A stretch of 64,000 nucleotides of DNA. Source: JANQRA01 sp035550735 (lineage in GTDB: Bacteria > Actinomycetota > Acidimicrobiia > Spongiisociales > ZC4RG35). The position numbers and the translations under genes are program-made. Each line of letters opens with the position of its first letter. Position 1 is the first letter of the stretch. Shown here in pieces: positions 48,614 to 58,030 of this stretch. Location: contig DASZOM010000042.1 of assembly GCA_035550735.1 (NCBI GenBank), forward strand, positions 18,465 to 82,464. Direction: 5' to 3'. The notes below the pieces were generated by a model, which saw only the letters and a list, made by a program, of their open reading frames with translations, was not told the DNA's origin and made no database searches.

Positions 48614-50928
48614 CCGGATTCCTCGGCTTCGTCCTGGCGATCGGTCGTCTCGGCAAACTGCTCCAGACCGGGCCGCAGCAGCCCCAGTGGCAGCTGATCC
48701 TGGTCGCCTCGACCTTCCTCGGCGCCGTGGCCTGGTGGCTCCTCACCCAGGTCGCGACGACCCGCCGTGTCCGCCTGGTGATTCTCGCCCTCGGAGGCCT
48801 GCTCCTGGTGATCCGCATCGCATCGCCGGAGACCCTCCTCGCAGGCATCATCCCCACAGACGACACAATCGCCTCGTTCGGAGCCGAACTGGATCTGGCC
48901 TGGCGGACGATCAGGCGGGGCGTGCCGCCGGTGGTGGCAGGCCCCGGCCTACTCGCCATCCTCGCCGCTCTCATGTGGGCGGTGGGTGCCATGTACACCT
49001 GGGGCAGCAGCGACGGGCCGGTGGCGGCGATGTTCGCACCGTCGCTCGTCCTCTACTTCCAGTTCGCCGTGTTCGACCGGGTGGAGGCGGGTTTGGGCTG
49101 GCTATCGGCCTCGGCGATCGCACTCGGATTCGCGGTGGTCGCCCTGGCGATGGAACGACGCAAGGAGACGGGACGGGCCCGGGACTCAGAGGGGCGGCCC
49201 ACCGGGCGGCGTTCCGTCGTCATGGCCGCGGTCATGGCCGTGTTCCTCGCCATCAGCGCGGCAACTGTGGCCGACAGTGCCTCAGCGGTGATATCCGAGT
49301 ACGGCAACGCCCCATGGCGGGGCGCCGGCATCGGTGGCTACGGGAGCGGCGAGGGCGGCATCAGCTTCAACCGTCTGGTCAGTCTCCGCCAGCGGATCAT
49401 CAGCCGCAGCAATGAGCCGGTCTTCGTCGCCACCCTGGGCCCGGGCTCCCCGCCGGCCAACGAGATCTACTGGCGCGTCGAGACCCTCGACCGGTTCGAC
49501 GGGAGCGAGTGGGAGCGCTCCGACCTCAGCCTCTTCCAATATCAGCCCGAGCGGCCCCTGGCCAACGAATACGACACGTACCAGGGCCAGACCTACGACT
49601 TCGTGCAGGTGGTCCGTATCGCCGACCTGGTGAGCGATGTGGCGCCGACGGCGGGCGTCCCGGTCGAGATCCAACCCCTCGACAGCGATGGCGCTCGTGT
49701 GCCCACCGAGTTCCAGGTGCTCTCCGACTCGGCGATCGTGGCCCAGGGCGGGCTCCGCCAGGGTGACGAGTACCGGGTGAGGTCGGTGATCGCCGACCGC
49801 GACGCGGACCTGGGAGTGCTCGCCACCGGAGCGGACGGCCGGCTCACGCCGATGTTCGCCGCCGCCGCAGCAGGGGGCGCCTTCCCCTATGAGCCGGGAA
49901 CCGTCGACGACCCGGCCGTGGCACCGCCCGACCTCGACCGATACGTCTTCCTCCCGGAGGACACTCCCACCAGCATCCGCAACCTCGCCCGGACCCTCAC
50001 CCTGAGGGCCGCCAGCGACTTCGAGAGGGTCTGGATGCTGCAGTCGTTCTTCCGTGACAGCGGCAGGTTCACCTACTCCACCGACGTGGAGACGGGGCAC
50101 ACCGCCCTCGACCTGGAGGCCTGGCTCACCGATCCGACCTCGCCGAACCACCGCACCGGCTACTGCGAGCAGTTCGCCGCGGCGATGGCGGTGCTGCTTC
50201 GCTTCGTCGACATCCCGAGCCGTGTCGTCTGGGGCTTCACACCCGGGTCGGTGGAGTCACAGGCGAACGGGCCTGACGTGGTGGTGGTCCGCGACGTGAA
50301 CGCCCATGCCTGGGTCGAGGCCTGGCTGGAGCCGTTCGGCTGGGTGCAGTTCGACCCCACCCCCCGCGCCGAGCAGACCGGCTTCGAATCCCAGCCGGAG
50401 AGCCTGACCGCGGGTCTCAACCCCTCCGACTTCCTCCCGGAGATCACACCGGACAACATCCCGACCTCACCCGACTTCGGCGGGGAGATCGAGGGGGGAC
50501 CGGACTTCGTGGACCCGACCGACCCCACCTCCAGGGGGACGAGCCCGCGCTGGTGGCTGATGGCGGTCCTCGCCGCCGGACTGGCCCTGGGGGCGATCCC
50601 CATGGCGAAGCGGATCAGACGACGGCGCCGGGTCGCCCGGGTGCGAGCCGGCGACATCACCGCTGCCTGGGACGAGATCGTCGACCGTCTGACCGACCTC
50701 GGGGAGCCCGTCTCGCCTTCGATGACCCCGATGGAGCTGGCACGGTCGACCGACCATGCCCTGATCCCCCTCGCCGTCAGCTACTCGTCGACCGTGTACG
50801 GGGGGCGCACCGGTCAGGCGCGCGAGTCCGACCTGAGCGGTGTGGAGTGGTGGATCGAGCGCACCTACGAGGGGTCGAGACGGGCCAAGGCCGCGCTGAG
50901 CCTTCGCTCGCTGCGTCCCAGGGAGTGA
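48589..50928 (+). CDS. TgpA-like membrane transglutaminase-domain protein
   Basis: A 779-aa protein with about seven N-terminal membrane helices and an extracytoplasmic transglutaminase-like domain. Its Cys is in GYCEQFAAAMAVLLR, His in VNAHAWVEAWL and Asp in WVQFDPTPR. One C-terminal helix near residue 660 is followed by a cytoplasmic tail. All three catalytic residues are present, suggesting a protease or cross-linking activity at the wall. The GTG start follows AGGAG by 4 nt and overlaps DUF58 by 25 bp. The MoxR-DUF58-transglutaminase grouping recurs in Actinobacteria. Confidence 0.88.
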   Translation: MGRRIGQLAGFLGFVLAIGRLGKLLQTGPQQPQWQLILVASTFLGAVAWWLLTQVATTRRVRLVILALGGLLLVIRIASPETLLAGIIPTDDTIASFGAELDLAWRTIRRGVPPVVAGPGLLAILAALMWAVGAMYTWGSSDGPVAAMFAPSLVLYFQFAVFDRVEAGLGWLSASAIALGFAVVALAMERRKETGRARDSEGRPTGRRSVVMAAVMAVFLAISAATVADSASAVISEYGNAPWRGAGIGGYGSGEGGISFNRLVSLRQRIISRSNEPVFVATLGPGSPPANEIYWRVETLDRFDGSEWERSDLSLFQYQPERPLANEYDTYQGQTYDFVQVVRIADLVSDVAPTAGVPVEIQPLDSDGARVPTEFQVLSDSAIVAQGGLRQGDEYRVRSVIADRDADLGVLATGADGRLTPMFAAAAAGGAFPYEPGTVDDPAVAPPDLDRYVFLPEDTPTSIRNLARTLTLRAASDFERVWMLQSFFRDSGRFTYSTDVETGHTALDLEAWLTDPTSPNHRTGYCEQFAAAMAVLLRFVDIPSRVVWGFTPGSVESQANGPDVVVVRDVNAHAWVEAWLEPFGWVQFDPTPRAEQTGFESQPESLTAGLNPSDFLPEITPDNIPTSPDFGGEIEGGPDFVDPTDPTSRGTSPRWWLMAVLAAGLALGAIPMAKRIRRRRRVARVRAGDITAAWDEIVDRLTDLGEPVSPSMTPMELARSTDHALIPLAVSYSSTVYGGRTGQARESDLSGVEWWIERTYEGSRRAKAALSLRSLRPRE

Positions 50929-51468
50929 TCAGCTGCCGGAAGCCCGGCGCTCCTCCTGGATGTCGTCCTCCACCCGGCGCAGCATGTTGAGAAACGTCTC
51001 CTTGTCCAGCTCGAAACGGGTGACGTCCTCTTCGACTTCCTTGGTGATCTCCCCGATGGCGACGAAGAAGGCGAGCTGGCCCTCGCGGAGAGCGTCCATC
51101 AACTCCCCCTCGTCGGTGCTCACGACGAAGATCGTCTGCCCGTCGGTGACCAGCTTCACGTCGGAGAGATGCGTGTCCATGCTCGCCTCCCGTCGCAGGT
51201 AGTCCCAGGCGCGACGAACCCGCTGCAGCGACATGCCGTTGTCGAGGAGGCCACGGACCACGCGGAGCGCCACCAGGTCCCGGAATGAATAGAGACGCCT
51301 GACTCCGGGGCGTCCTCCGGTGGGTTGGACGGAGGGCTTGACCAGTCCGACCTTGTCCCAATAACGCAACTGATGGTGCGTGCAGTTGCTGAGCCGGCAT
51401 GCTTGCTCGGCGGTGAATGCGTGCTCCACTTCGTCCTTCCCGAAAAACCTCTGCCCGGACCGATGCAT
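50929..51468 (-). CDS. MerR family transcriptional regulator
   Basis: A 179-aa regulator. The winged-helix MerR domain runs from about 18 to 90 (FTAEQACRLSNCTHHQLRYW, then YSFRDLVALRVVRGLLDNGM). The C-terminal part (residues 100-179) resembles a ligand or dimer domain without a cysteine metal site. The ligand and target are unknown. Its stop codon abuts the transglutaminase stop with no gap. Confidence 0.88.
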   Translation of the reverse strand: MHRSGQRFFGKDEVEHAFTAEQACRLSNCTHHQLRYWDKVGLVKPSVQPTGGRPGVRRLYSFRDLVALRVVRGLLDNGMSLQRVRRAWDYLRREASMDTHLSDVKLVTDGQTIFVVSTDEGELMDALREGQLAFFVAIGEITKEVEEDVTRFELDKETFLNMLRRVEDDIQEERRASGS

Positions 51469-51573
51469 GGCCCGCCATTGTCAGACCCCCGCCGACAACC
51501 GGGCCCAGGGGAGACGGCCGGGGGGCGGGAACAATAGCGTCTCGGGCGGGGCGTCGCAGACTCGCCCCGAGGG

Positions 51574-51876
51574 CTATTCGGGGTGGGATTCCTGGGACTC
51601 GGGGTCTCTCGACCTCCAGCCCCGGATGCGGAGTGCGTTGACCAGTGACGTGGCCGAGGCGACGAGGAGTGCGAAGCCGGCGATGGCAACCCAGGTGATG
51701 CTCACGTAGCCGATGACCACCGCCAGGCCGACGATGATGCCGAGGATGGACAGACGGACACCGACCCGCGCCGGGCGCTCGATCTTCTTGACGGCGCGCG
51801 CCAGGTCGGGGTCCTCTTCATAGAACTGTCGCTCGATCTCGGCGAGGATCCTCTGTTCGTTGTCGTCAAGTGGCAT
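51574..51876 (-). CDS. DUF3040 small membrane protein
   Basis: A 100-aa actinobacterial membrane protein. The N-terminal signature is MPLDDNEQRILAEIERQFYE followed by EDPDLAR. Two adjacent hydrophobic helices (GVRLSILGIIVGLAVVIGYV and TWVAIAGFALLVASATSLV) come next, then a basic C-terminus. The family is largely restricted to Actinobacteria and has no known function. It supports the taxonomic assignment. Confidence 0.9.
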   Translation of the reverse strand: MPLDDNEQRILAEIERQFYEEDPDLARAVKKIERPARVGVRLSILGIIVGLAVVIGYVSITWVAIAGFALLVASATSLVNALRIRGWRSRDPESQESHPE

Positions 51877-51934
51877 TCGGTCACCCAACCAGTAGCACCC
51901 CAACTCCTACGGAAACAATACACCCGGCTGCGAA

Positions 51935-53131
51935 TCACGCATCAGGGTTCTTCTTACCCGGCCCCTCCCTTTTCAACCGGGCCCCGAGCCGGGCCGGGTT
52001 GACCGCCTGGTCTCCGAAGCGCTCCCGGATCCCCGCCACCGCATCGTCCATCTTCTCCCATCCCTGCTCGGAGTCGATTCGAAGCTGGGACGGCCGGTCG
52101 GAGCGCTGAAGAGAGCCGGCACCGAGCCCGAGAAGACGCACCGGCTGGGAGAAGTCCACACCGGCGGCGAGCTCCAGTGCCACCTTGTAGAGCTCACGCG
52201 ACCCGTCGATGCCCCCGGCCAGGGTCTGGGAGCGAGTGACGGTCTGGAAGTCGGGGAAACGCACCTTCAGCGAGATGGTGCGGGAGTCGAGACCGGCGCG
52301 GCGGAGACGGCCCGACAGTCTCTGGGCGTGTGCCAGCAGCGCCGACTCCACAACGTCCCGGCCAATGAGGTCCGAGTCGTAGGTCTCTTCCACCGAGATC
52401 GACTTGGCATCGCCGTCGGGCGTGACACTGCGCTCGTCGCGGCCATGGGAGAGGTCGTGGAGCTGTCGGCCCGCCGCCGCACCCACCGCCGCCACCAGAG
52501 TGCGCTCCGGAAGCGCTGCGATGTCGCCCACGGTCTCGACACCGAGCCTGGCCAGGGCCGCCTGGGTGGCCGGGCCCACACCCCACAACGCCGACGCCGG
52601 CAGTGGGTGGAGGAACCGGAGCTGCTCATCGAGCGGGACGTGCCGGAGCCCGTCGGGCTTTGCCGCCTCAGACGCCAGCTTTGCCAGGAACTTCACCGAG
52701 GCCACACCAACCGACGCGGGCAGACCCGGATCCTCTCTCAACCTCGTTCGCACGGCCTCACCCACCGCCACCGGCGACTCGTAATGGAGACGGAGCCCGG
52801 AGACGTCGAGAAACGCCTCGTCGAGGCTGAGACCCTCGACGAGCGGCGTGAACGAGCGGAATACCTCGAAGACGCGCTCGGAGACCTCCGCATAGCGGCC
52901 GTGTGAGGGTGGCACCACCTTCAGACCGGGACAGAGGCGCAAGGCGGTGGCGGTGGGCTGGGCAGAGCGCACGCCGTGCACCCTCGCCTCATACGAAGCG
53001 CTGGCGATGACTCCACGCGGCCCGGTGCCACCGACCGCCACCGCTCTCCCCCGCAAGTCGGGCCGTTCGAGACGCTCCACCTCGACGTAGAAGCTGTCCA
53101 TGTCGACGTGGAGAATGGGCTCGGTCCACAC
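51935..53131 (-). CDS. dinB: DNA polymerase IV (Y family)
   Basis: Translesion polymerase, 398 aa. The catalytic motifs are HVDMDSFYVEVE near the N-terminus and SLDEAFLDV. The helix-hairpin-helix is ALWGVGPATQAALARLGVET and the little-finger domain covers the C-terminal third. No clear beta-clamp motif was recognised at the C-terminus. The GTG used begins MWTEPILHVDMDSF and follows GGGCGGGAA; the longer open frame covers intergenic sequence. No LexA box was seen upstream. Confidence 0.93.
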   Translation of the reverse strand: MWTEPILHVDMDSFYVEVERLERPDLRGRAVAVGGTGPRGVIASASYEARVHGVRSAQPTATALRLCPGLKVVPPSHGRYAEVSERVFEVFRSFTPLVEGLSLDEAFLDVSGLRLHYESPVAVGEAVRTRLREDPGLPASVGVASVKFLAKLASEAAKPDGLRHVPLDEQLRFLHPLPASALWGVGPATQAALARLGVETVGDIAALPERTLVAAVGAAAGRQLHDLSHGRDERSVTPDGDAKSISVEETYDSDLIGRDVVESALLAHAQRLSGRLRRAGLDSRTISLKVRFPDFQTVTRSQTLAGGIDGSRELYKVALELAAGVDFSQPVRLLGLGAGSLQRSDRPSQLRIDSEQGWEKMDDAVAGIRERFGDQAVNPARLGARLKREGPGKKNPDA

Positions 53132-53204
53132 TTCCCGCCCAAGATAACGAGCCTCACCGTCACCATTCCCGCCGCAGTTACCGGTGGTTGGCCGGTCATG
53201 GGGC

Positions 53205-53210
53205 CAAACT
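53205..53210 (+). promoter_or_regulatory. CAAACT, weak -10 candidate for the histidine phosphatase gene
   Basis: CAAACT is followed by 6 nt and the ATG. It fits the leaderless spacing seen at other genes in this window but lacks the first T of TANNNT. Confidence 0.25.
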
Positions 53211-53216
53211 GAGGGC

Positions 53217-53891
53217 ATGGCTGCCCTGGTTCACCTGGTCCGACATGCCGAAGTGGACAACCCCGATCACCTCGTCTGCGGGTCGTTGCCCGGGTTCGAC
53301 CTCTCCCCACACGGCCTGGAACAGGCGCGCCGGGCCGGCCGCTACCTCGGGCCCCGGCCGGTGGTCGCCATCTGGTCGTCTCCGCTGCAGAGGGCCCTGC
53401 GCACCGCCGAGGAGATCGCGGCTCGCTCCGGGGTCCCGGTGCGGGTCGACCCGGATCTCACCGAGTGGTCGCTCATGGACCGTTGGAGGGGTCATGGCTG
53501 GGACTCGATCCCCAACCTCTTCCCCGGCGAGCTCGAGGCCTACCTGGATCATCCCCAGGAGCTCGGCTTCGTCGACGAACAGCTGGGTGAGGTGGCGGAG
53601 CGAGCGTCTGCGGTGGCCCGCATGCTCGACGTGGAGCATCCCCACGGTGACGTCGTGGTCGTGTCCCACCAGGACGTGGTCCAGGCGGCTCGTCTCCACC
53701 TGATCGGCGCCTCACTCGCCACGCTTCACGACGAGAAGCCGTCGAACGGCGGTGTGGTCACCTTGCGACCAGGGACGACCTGGCGGGAGGAGACCACTTG
53801 GGGACCGACCGACGGTCCCCGTTTCGGGGAGAGAACCGGTTTGCGCATGGTGACCAGCGCCGGCGCCCCGGAGGGCCCGGGCCCGGCCTGA
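53217..53891 (+). CDS. histidine phosphatase family protein
   Basis: A 224-aa phosphoglycerate-mutase-like phosphatase. The catalytic RHxE motif is HLVRHAEVDN near the N-terminus, with IWSSPLQRALRTAEEIA and the second catalytic His in VVVVSHQDVV. Members act on small phosphoesters, for example cobalamin, trehalose or sugar phosphates; the substrate is not assignable. It is divergent from dinB. The ATG was chosen because earlier in-frame starts fall in the intergenic repeat of dinB. Confidence 0.88.
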   Translation: MAALVHLVRHAEVDNPDHLVCGSLPGFDLSPHGLEQARRAGRYLGPRPVVAIWSSPLQRALRTAEEIAARSGVPVRVDPDLTEWSLMDRWRGHGWDSIPNLFPGELEAYLDHPQELGFVDEQLGEVAERASAVARMLDVEHPHGDVVVVSHQDVVQAARLHLIGASLATLHDEKPSNGGVVTLRPGTTWREETTWGPTDGPRFGERTGLRMVTSAGAPEGPGPA

Positions 53892-53955
53892 GCAAATACG
53901 ACTCACCAGCCGACCGAAATTCGCGTTCGCGGCCCCCACTGGCAGACTTCCCCTG

Positions 53956-54699
53956 GTGAAGGCATCGACGCTCGCCGCCACCACCCTGCTTGCGGCTTTG
54001 GCATGGAGTGCGGCACTGCTCGTCGATCCCGACCCGTGGCGCCCCGTACCCGGATTCCTCCTCGCATTGGGTCTCATCGTCATGTCGGCGGTGGCGACCG
54101 TGGGGATGATCGTGGTCGGAGGCCGATGGGCCCACTGGCTGGGGCTGGCGACGGTGGGGCTAGGCCTGATCCCGGCTGTGCTGCGCCCAGTCGACCCCTT
54201 CTGGACCATTGGGGTCGTCGTCACGACGGCCGCGGTCATGTCCCTGCTCGCCCCCACGCTCACCAGGTCGATCCGGCGATTGCCCTCGGCCGGCGGGCCT
54301 CCGCCGCAGGCCGTCGTCCCGGCGATGCTGCTTCTGGCGGCGCCGGCTCTCATCGGCCTCGCCGGATCCGACGCCCCGCCCTGGGCGCTGCTCACCCTCG
54401 GGCTCACCGCTCCGATCGCCGCACTTCTCTACAGCAGGGTGATCCCGGGGGGCCTGCTCGCCATGAGGATCATCTGGCCTGCCCTCGCACTGGGGCTCTC
54501 CCCCATCCTCGCCATGCCGGCCGGGGTGGTCGCGGCGCTGCTCGGGCTCGGGGTGGCCGTCCTGGCCTGGAGACCTCCTGTGAAGACTTCTTATCACCCG
54601 CCACGTGAGATGGGGACAACGCTCTCGATCCCACCAGAGCTGACACCACCCGAGATCCTCGATGCCGCGCAGATAGACGACCGAGGGCGCCGCAAGTGA
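53956..54699 (+). CDS. polytopic membrane protein, function unknown
   Basis: A 247-aa protein with six to seven hydrophobic helices rich in Ala, Leu and Val. A cytoplasmic C-terminal tail of about 35 residues contains a Pro-rich segment (PPELTPPEILDAAQ). No family is recognised. The GTG start follows CAGACT by 7 nt. Its stop overlaps the start of the next small membrane protein as GTGA, so they probably act together. Confidence 0.7.
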   Translation: MKASTLAATTLLAALAWSAALLVDPDPWRPVPGFLLALGLIVMSAVATVGMIVVGGRWAHWLGLATVGLGLIPAVLRPVDPFWTIGVVVTTAAVMSLLAPTLTRSIRRLPSAGGPPPQAVVPAMLLLAAPALIGLAGSDAPPWALLTLGLTAPIAALLYSRVIPGGLLAMRIIWPALALGLSPILAMPAGVVAALLGLGVAVLAWRPPVKTSYHPPREMGTTLSIPPELTPPEILDAAQIDDRGRRK

Positions 54700-54944
54700 G
54701 AAGACGCCTGCCCAACCCGTGGATCGCCATCCCCTCCCTCGTGATGGGTGCCCTGGCCGCCGGCCTGGGCTGGGTGGTGACCGATGTGAGCTGCCGTCAG
54801 CCCGACCCGAGCGGGGTGGTCAGTCCCTGCAACGGTTGGGCTGCGCTCACGGCGTCGATTGCATTCGTGGCCGTGACCATCGGGGTCGCGGTCCTGCTGG
54901 TGCTGGTCTATCGGAGCCTGGCCGAGTGGCGGGAGCGACGCTGA
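54696..54944 (+). CDS. small membrane protein, function unknown
   Basis: An 82-aa protein with two membrane helices (IPSLVMGALAAGLGWVVTDV and WAALTASIAFVAVTIGVAVL). The outside loop between them has two cysteines (CRQPDPSGVVSPC), which could form a disulfide. The tail is basic. It is coupled to the upstream membrane protein. It converges on acpP with 4 bp between stops. Confidence 0.65.
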   Translation: MRRRLPNPWIAIPSLVMGALAAGLGWVVTDVSCRQPDPSGVVSPCNGWAALTASIAFVAVTIGVAVLLVLVYRSLAEWRERR

Positions 54945-54948
54945 ATCG

Positions 54949-55191
54949 TCAGCTGAGCTTCTGGTGGACCAGATCGACGGCCTGACCCACGGTCACGATC
55001 GACTCGGCTTCCTCGTCGGGGATCTTCACGTCGAACTCGTCCTCGAGGGCCATAAGCAGCTCGACCACCCCGAGGCTGTCCACGTCCAGGTCCTCCTCGA
55101 AGTGGGCGTCGTCCCGGATCTTCGACTCGTCGAGGCCCAGCTCGGAGACGAGCACCCCGGTGAGACGCTCTGAGACTTCGCTCCTGTCCAT
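54949..55191 (-). CDS. acpP: acyl carrier protein
   Basis: Carries growing fatty acyl chains on 4'-phosphopantetheine, 80 aa. The attachment serine lies in the DSL motif of FEEDLDVDSLGVVELLMALE, and the protein is acidic as expected. AGGAG lies 8 nt before the ATG. It follows fabD-fabH-fabG on the same strand. The fabF gene that normally follows acpP is not present. Confidence 0.96.
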   Translation of the reverse strand: MDRSEVSERLTGVLVSELGLDESKIRDDAHFEEDLDVDSLGVVELLMALEDEFDVKIPDEEAESIVTVGQAVDLVHQKLS

Positions 55192-55225
55192 TCCTTAGCT
55201 CCTTCTCGATCGTGCTTGCGTGAAC

Positions 55226-55966
55226 TTACAGTGCCAGACCGCCGTCGACCGGCACAACCTGGCCCGTTATGTAAGAGGCCGCATCGGACGCCAGGAAGGC
55301 GACGATGCCTGCAACCTCGTCGGGCTGTCCCCATCGACCCAGGCTGACCGCCTCCCGGGCGCTCTCCTTGATCGAATCGGACAGACCCTCGGTCATGTCC
55401 GTCTCGATGAATCCCGGTGCCACGACATTGGCCGTGATTCCCCGGGACCCGACTTCCTTCGACACAGATTTGGTGAATCCGATGATCCCGGCCTTGGATG
55501 CGGCGTAGTTGGCCTGACCGGCGTTTCCCACCATGCCGGCGACCGAGGCGATCGAGATGACCCTTCCCCATCTCGCCCTGACCATGGCGCGCAAGGCGGC
55601 TTTGGTGCACAGGAAGACAGAACGCAGGTTGATGGCGATCACCCGGTCGAAGTCCTCGGCGCTCATCCGCAGCAGCAGGTCGTCACGGGTGATCCCGGCA
55701 TTGTTGACCAGCACCAGTGGCGGGCCCAGGTCCGACTCCACCTTGGCGAACACCGCAGCCACCTGGTCCTCCTCGGAGACGTCTCCCTGCACCGCCATCG
55801 CCTCTCCCCCGCCGTCGATGATCGCCTTGACCACCTCGTCGGCGGCACCGGAGTTGGAGGCGTAGTTGACGGCGACCTTGTGGCCCGCATTCCCCAACGC
55901 GAGGGCCATGGACCGGCCGATGCCCCGTGACGCTCCGGTGACGAGGGCGACGCGGCCCTCGGTCAC
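55226..55966 (-). CDS. fabG: 3-oxoacyl-ACP reductase FabG
   Basis: NADPH-dependent reductase of fatty-acid elongation, 246 aa, short-chain dehydrogenase fold. Cofactor motif is VTGASRGIGRSMALAL. NNAGITRDDLLLRM, the catalytic tyrosine YAASKAG and the C-terminal GQVVPVDGGLAL identify FabG. The GTG start overlaps the fabH stop as GTGA. Confidence 0.94.
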   Translation of the reverse strand: MTEGRVALVTGASRGIGRSMALALGNAGHKVAVNYASNSGAADEVVKAIIDGGGEAMAVQGDVSEEDQVAAVFAKVESDLGPPLVLVNNAGITRDDLLLRMSAEDFDRVIAINLRSVFLCTKAALRAMVRARWGRVISIASVAGMVGNAGQANYAASKAGIIGFTKSVSKEVGSRGITANVVAPGFIETDMTEGLSDSIKESAREAVSLGRWGQPDEVAGIVAFLASDAASYITGQVVPVDGGLAL

Positions 55967-57048
55967 GTCAACTTCTCCGGCAAGCCGAAGAAGTCGAAGT
56001 TGGGTTGCAGCAGCTCCATTGTGTCGCGGTCAGGCGGGGGCAGTGCGGCGTCCGACTCCCCGATCGGCTCGACGCGGGGTCCCCATCGGTACACCGCCGA
56101 CCCCCAGGAGAGCCCACCCCCGAAGGCGGCGAACAGGATCGTCGAGCCCGGTCTGACACGCCCCTCCTCGAGGGCCTCGGTGAGGGCCACCGGGATGGTG
56201 GCCGCCGACGTGTTCCCGTAGGAGTGGATGTTGACGTACACCTTCGACTCGTCGAGACCGAGGCGGCGGGCGGTGGCGTCGATGATCCTGACGTTGGCCT
56301 GATGCGGGATGAGCAGGTCGATGTCGCCCAGCTCGACACCGGCGCGCTCCATCGAGATCACCGAGGACTCGCCCATCTTGGTGACGGCGCGACGGAAGAC
56401 CTCCTGACCCTCCATGGAGACCCCGCTCTTCCTCGGGTCCGGGCTGATGCGGTCGCCCTTGGTCCCGTCCACGGGCACTTCGAGGATGTGATAGACGGAC
56501 CCGTCGAGACCCAGGTCGGAGGAGAGCAGCCCATGGGGCTCCTCGGTGGGCTCGAGGACCACTGCGCCTGCCCCGTCCCCGAAGAGGACACAGGTGGTGC
56601 GGTCGGTGAAATCCATCACGTAGTGCAGCTTCTCGGCGCCGATGAGCAGCACGGTCCTGGCGCTGCCGCCGCGGATCATGTTCGCCCCCACCACCAGGCC
56701 GTAGACGAAGCCGGAGCAGGCGGCGTTGAGGTCCATGGCGGCTGAGTCGATGGCGCCGACCTTCTGTTGGACGATCGCGGCGGTCGAGGGAATCAGCGAG
56801 TCGGGGGTGCAGGTCGCCACCAGCACGAGGTCGACATCCTCGGGGGTCTTTCCCGCCGCAGCCAGCGCATGCAAACCGGCGACGGCGGCCATGTCGGATG
56901 TCTCGACGTGGCTGATCCGGCGCTCCTTGATCCCGGTCCGGGTCGTGATCCACTCGTCCGAGGTGTCGACCAGCTGCTCCAGGTCGTGGTTGGACAGGAC
57001 GTTGGGAGGCATGCATTTGCCCCATCCGGTGATCTCTACGTTCGTCAT
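55963..57048 (-). CDS. fabH: 3-oxoacyl-ACP synthase III FabH
   Basis: Starts fatty-acid synthesis by condensing an acyl-CoA primer with malonyl-ACP, 361 aa. The catalytic Cys is in DLNAACSGFVYGL, His in LLIPHQANVRI and Asn in SYGNTSAAT. The protein carries about 40 extra C-terminal residues compared with E. coli FabH. The ATG with AGGAG 6-7 nt upstream was chosen over an in-frame GTG that lies too close to that site. Confidence 0.94.
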   Translation of the reverse strand: MTNVEITGWGKCMPPNVLSNHDLEQLVDTSDEWITTRTGIKERRISHVETSDMAAVAGLHALAAAGKTPEDVDLVLVATCTPDSLIPSTAAIVQQKVGAIDSAAMDLNAACSGFVYGLVVGANMIRGGSARTVLLIGAEKLHYVMDFTDRTTCVLFGDGAGAVVLEPTEEPHGLLSSDLGLDGSVYHILEVPVDGTKGDRISPDPRKSGVSMEGQEVFRRAVTKMGESSVISMERAGVELGDIDLLIPHQANVRIIDATARRLGLDESKVYVNIHSYGNTSAATIPVALTEALEEGRVRPGSTILFAAFGGGLSWGSAVYRWGPRVEPIGESDAALPPPDRDTMELLQPNFDFFGLPEKLT

Positions 57049-57061
57049 AGGCACTCCTGAG

Positions 57062-58000
57062 TCATGTCATGGTACCGAGGGCGCTCACGACGATCTCGAC
57101 GTCGCCCAGATCGGAGACGACATGCGTCGTCGCTCCCTCGACCGTTCGCTTCGCCATCCCCGCGGTGACGTCGCCCGGCCCGACGTGGACGAACGTGTCC
57201 GCACCCTGGGCGGCGAGGCCCTCCAGACTCTCCGAGAATCGCACCGTGGAGACCACCTGCGACCTGAGCAGCGAGGCGATCTCGTCGCGGCGATGGGGAC
57301 GGGCCGTCGTGTTCGACCACACCGGGAACGCCGGCTCGGTGAGGGTCACCTCCTCGAGGGCGGCGGCGACCTGGTCGGCGGCCGGCTCCATGAACGTGGA
57401 GTGGAAGGCACCGGCGACCTTGAGCGGGATGATCCGGCGCACCCCGAGCTCGGAGCCCCGATCGGTGAGCCAGGCTATGTCCTCTGCCGACCCGGCCACG
57501 ACGATCTGGCCCGGGGCGTTGATGTTGGCCACCTGCAGACTGCCCCCTTCTTCCCGTCTCTGCCGGGCGATCGACTCGGCGAGCTCCTCGTCGGCGCCGA
57601 TGAGGGCGGCCATTCCCGAGGGGCGGGCATCGGCGGCCTCGGCCATGGCCTGTCCCCGTCGCGCCACGACCTTCAGGCCGTCCTCGAAGGTAAATGCCCC
57701 GGCGGCGCACAATGCGGTGAACTCACCGAGGGAGTGGCCGGCTGCACCCACGATCTCGGCGTCCCAGCGGCTCCCCAGGACGTCCCAGAGGGCGTAGGAG
57801 ACGGCGAAGAGCGCCGGCTGGGCATGCTCGGTCCGGGTCAACTGCTCTTCGGGCCCGTCGAGCACCAGGTCGCGCAACGACCATCCCAGCACCTCGTCGG
57901 CGTTCTCGCCGAGGAGGTCGGGGCGTGCGTCGAACAGCTCCGAGGCCATGCCGACGTGCTGGCTGCCCTGACCGGGGAAGAGGAGGGCGGCGCGGGTCAC
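57062..58000 (-). CDS. fabD: malonyl-CoA:ACP transacylase FabD
   Basis: Loads malonyl groups onto ACP, 312 aa. LLFPGQGSQHVGM is the N-terminal signature. The nucleophile is in AAGHSLGEFTALCA, the second catalytic His in VAGAFHSTFM, and the Gln in HVGPGDV(T). The GTG start is overlapped by a small inverted repeat (CCAGGG/CCCTGG). It is the first fab gene and lies 30 nt after the threonine aldolase gene. Confidence 0.94.
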   Translation of the reverse strand: MTRAALLFPGQGSQHVGMASELFDARPDLLGENADEVLGWSLRDLVLDGPEEQLTRTEHAQPALFAVSYALWDVLGSRWDAEIVGAAGHSLGEFTALCAAGAFTFEDGLKVVARRGQAMAEAADARPSGMAALIGADEELAESIARQRREEGGSLQVANINAPGQIVVAGSAEDIAWLTDRGSELGVRRIIPLKVAGAFHSTFMEPAADQVAAALEEVTLTEPAFPVWSNTTARPHRRDEIASLLRSQVVSTVRFSESLEGLAAQGADTFVHVGPGDVTAGMAKRTVEGATTHVVSDLGDVEIVVSALGTMT

Positions 58001-58030
58001 CAGGGTCTGACCGCCCTGGGCAGGGCCGGG

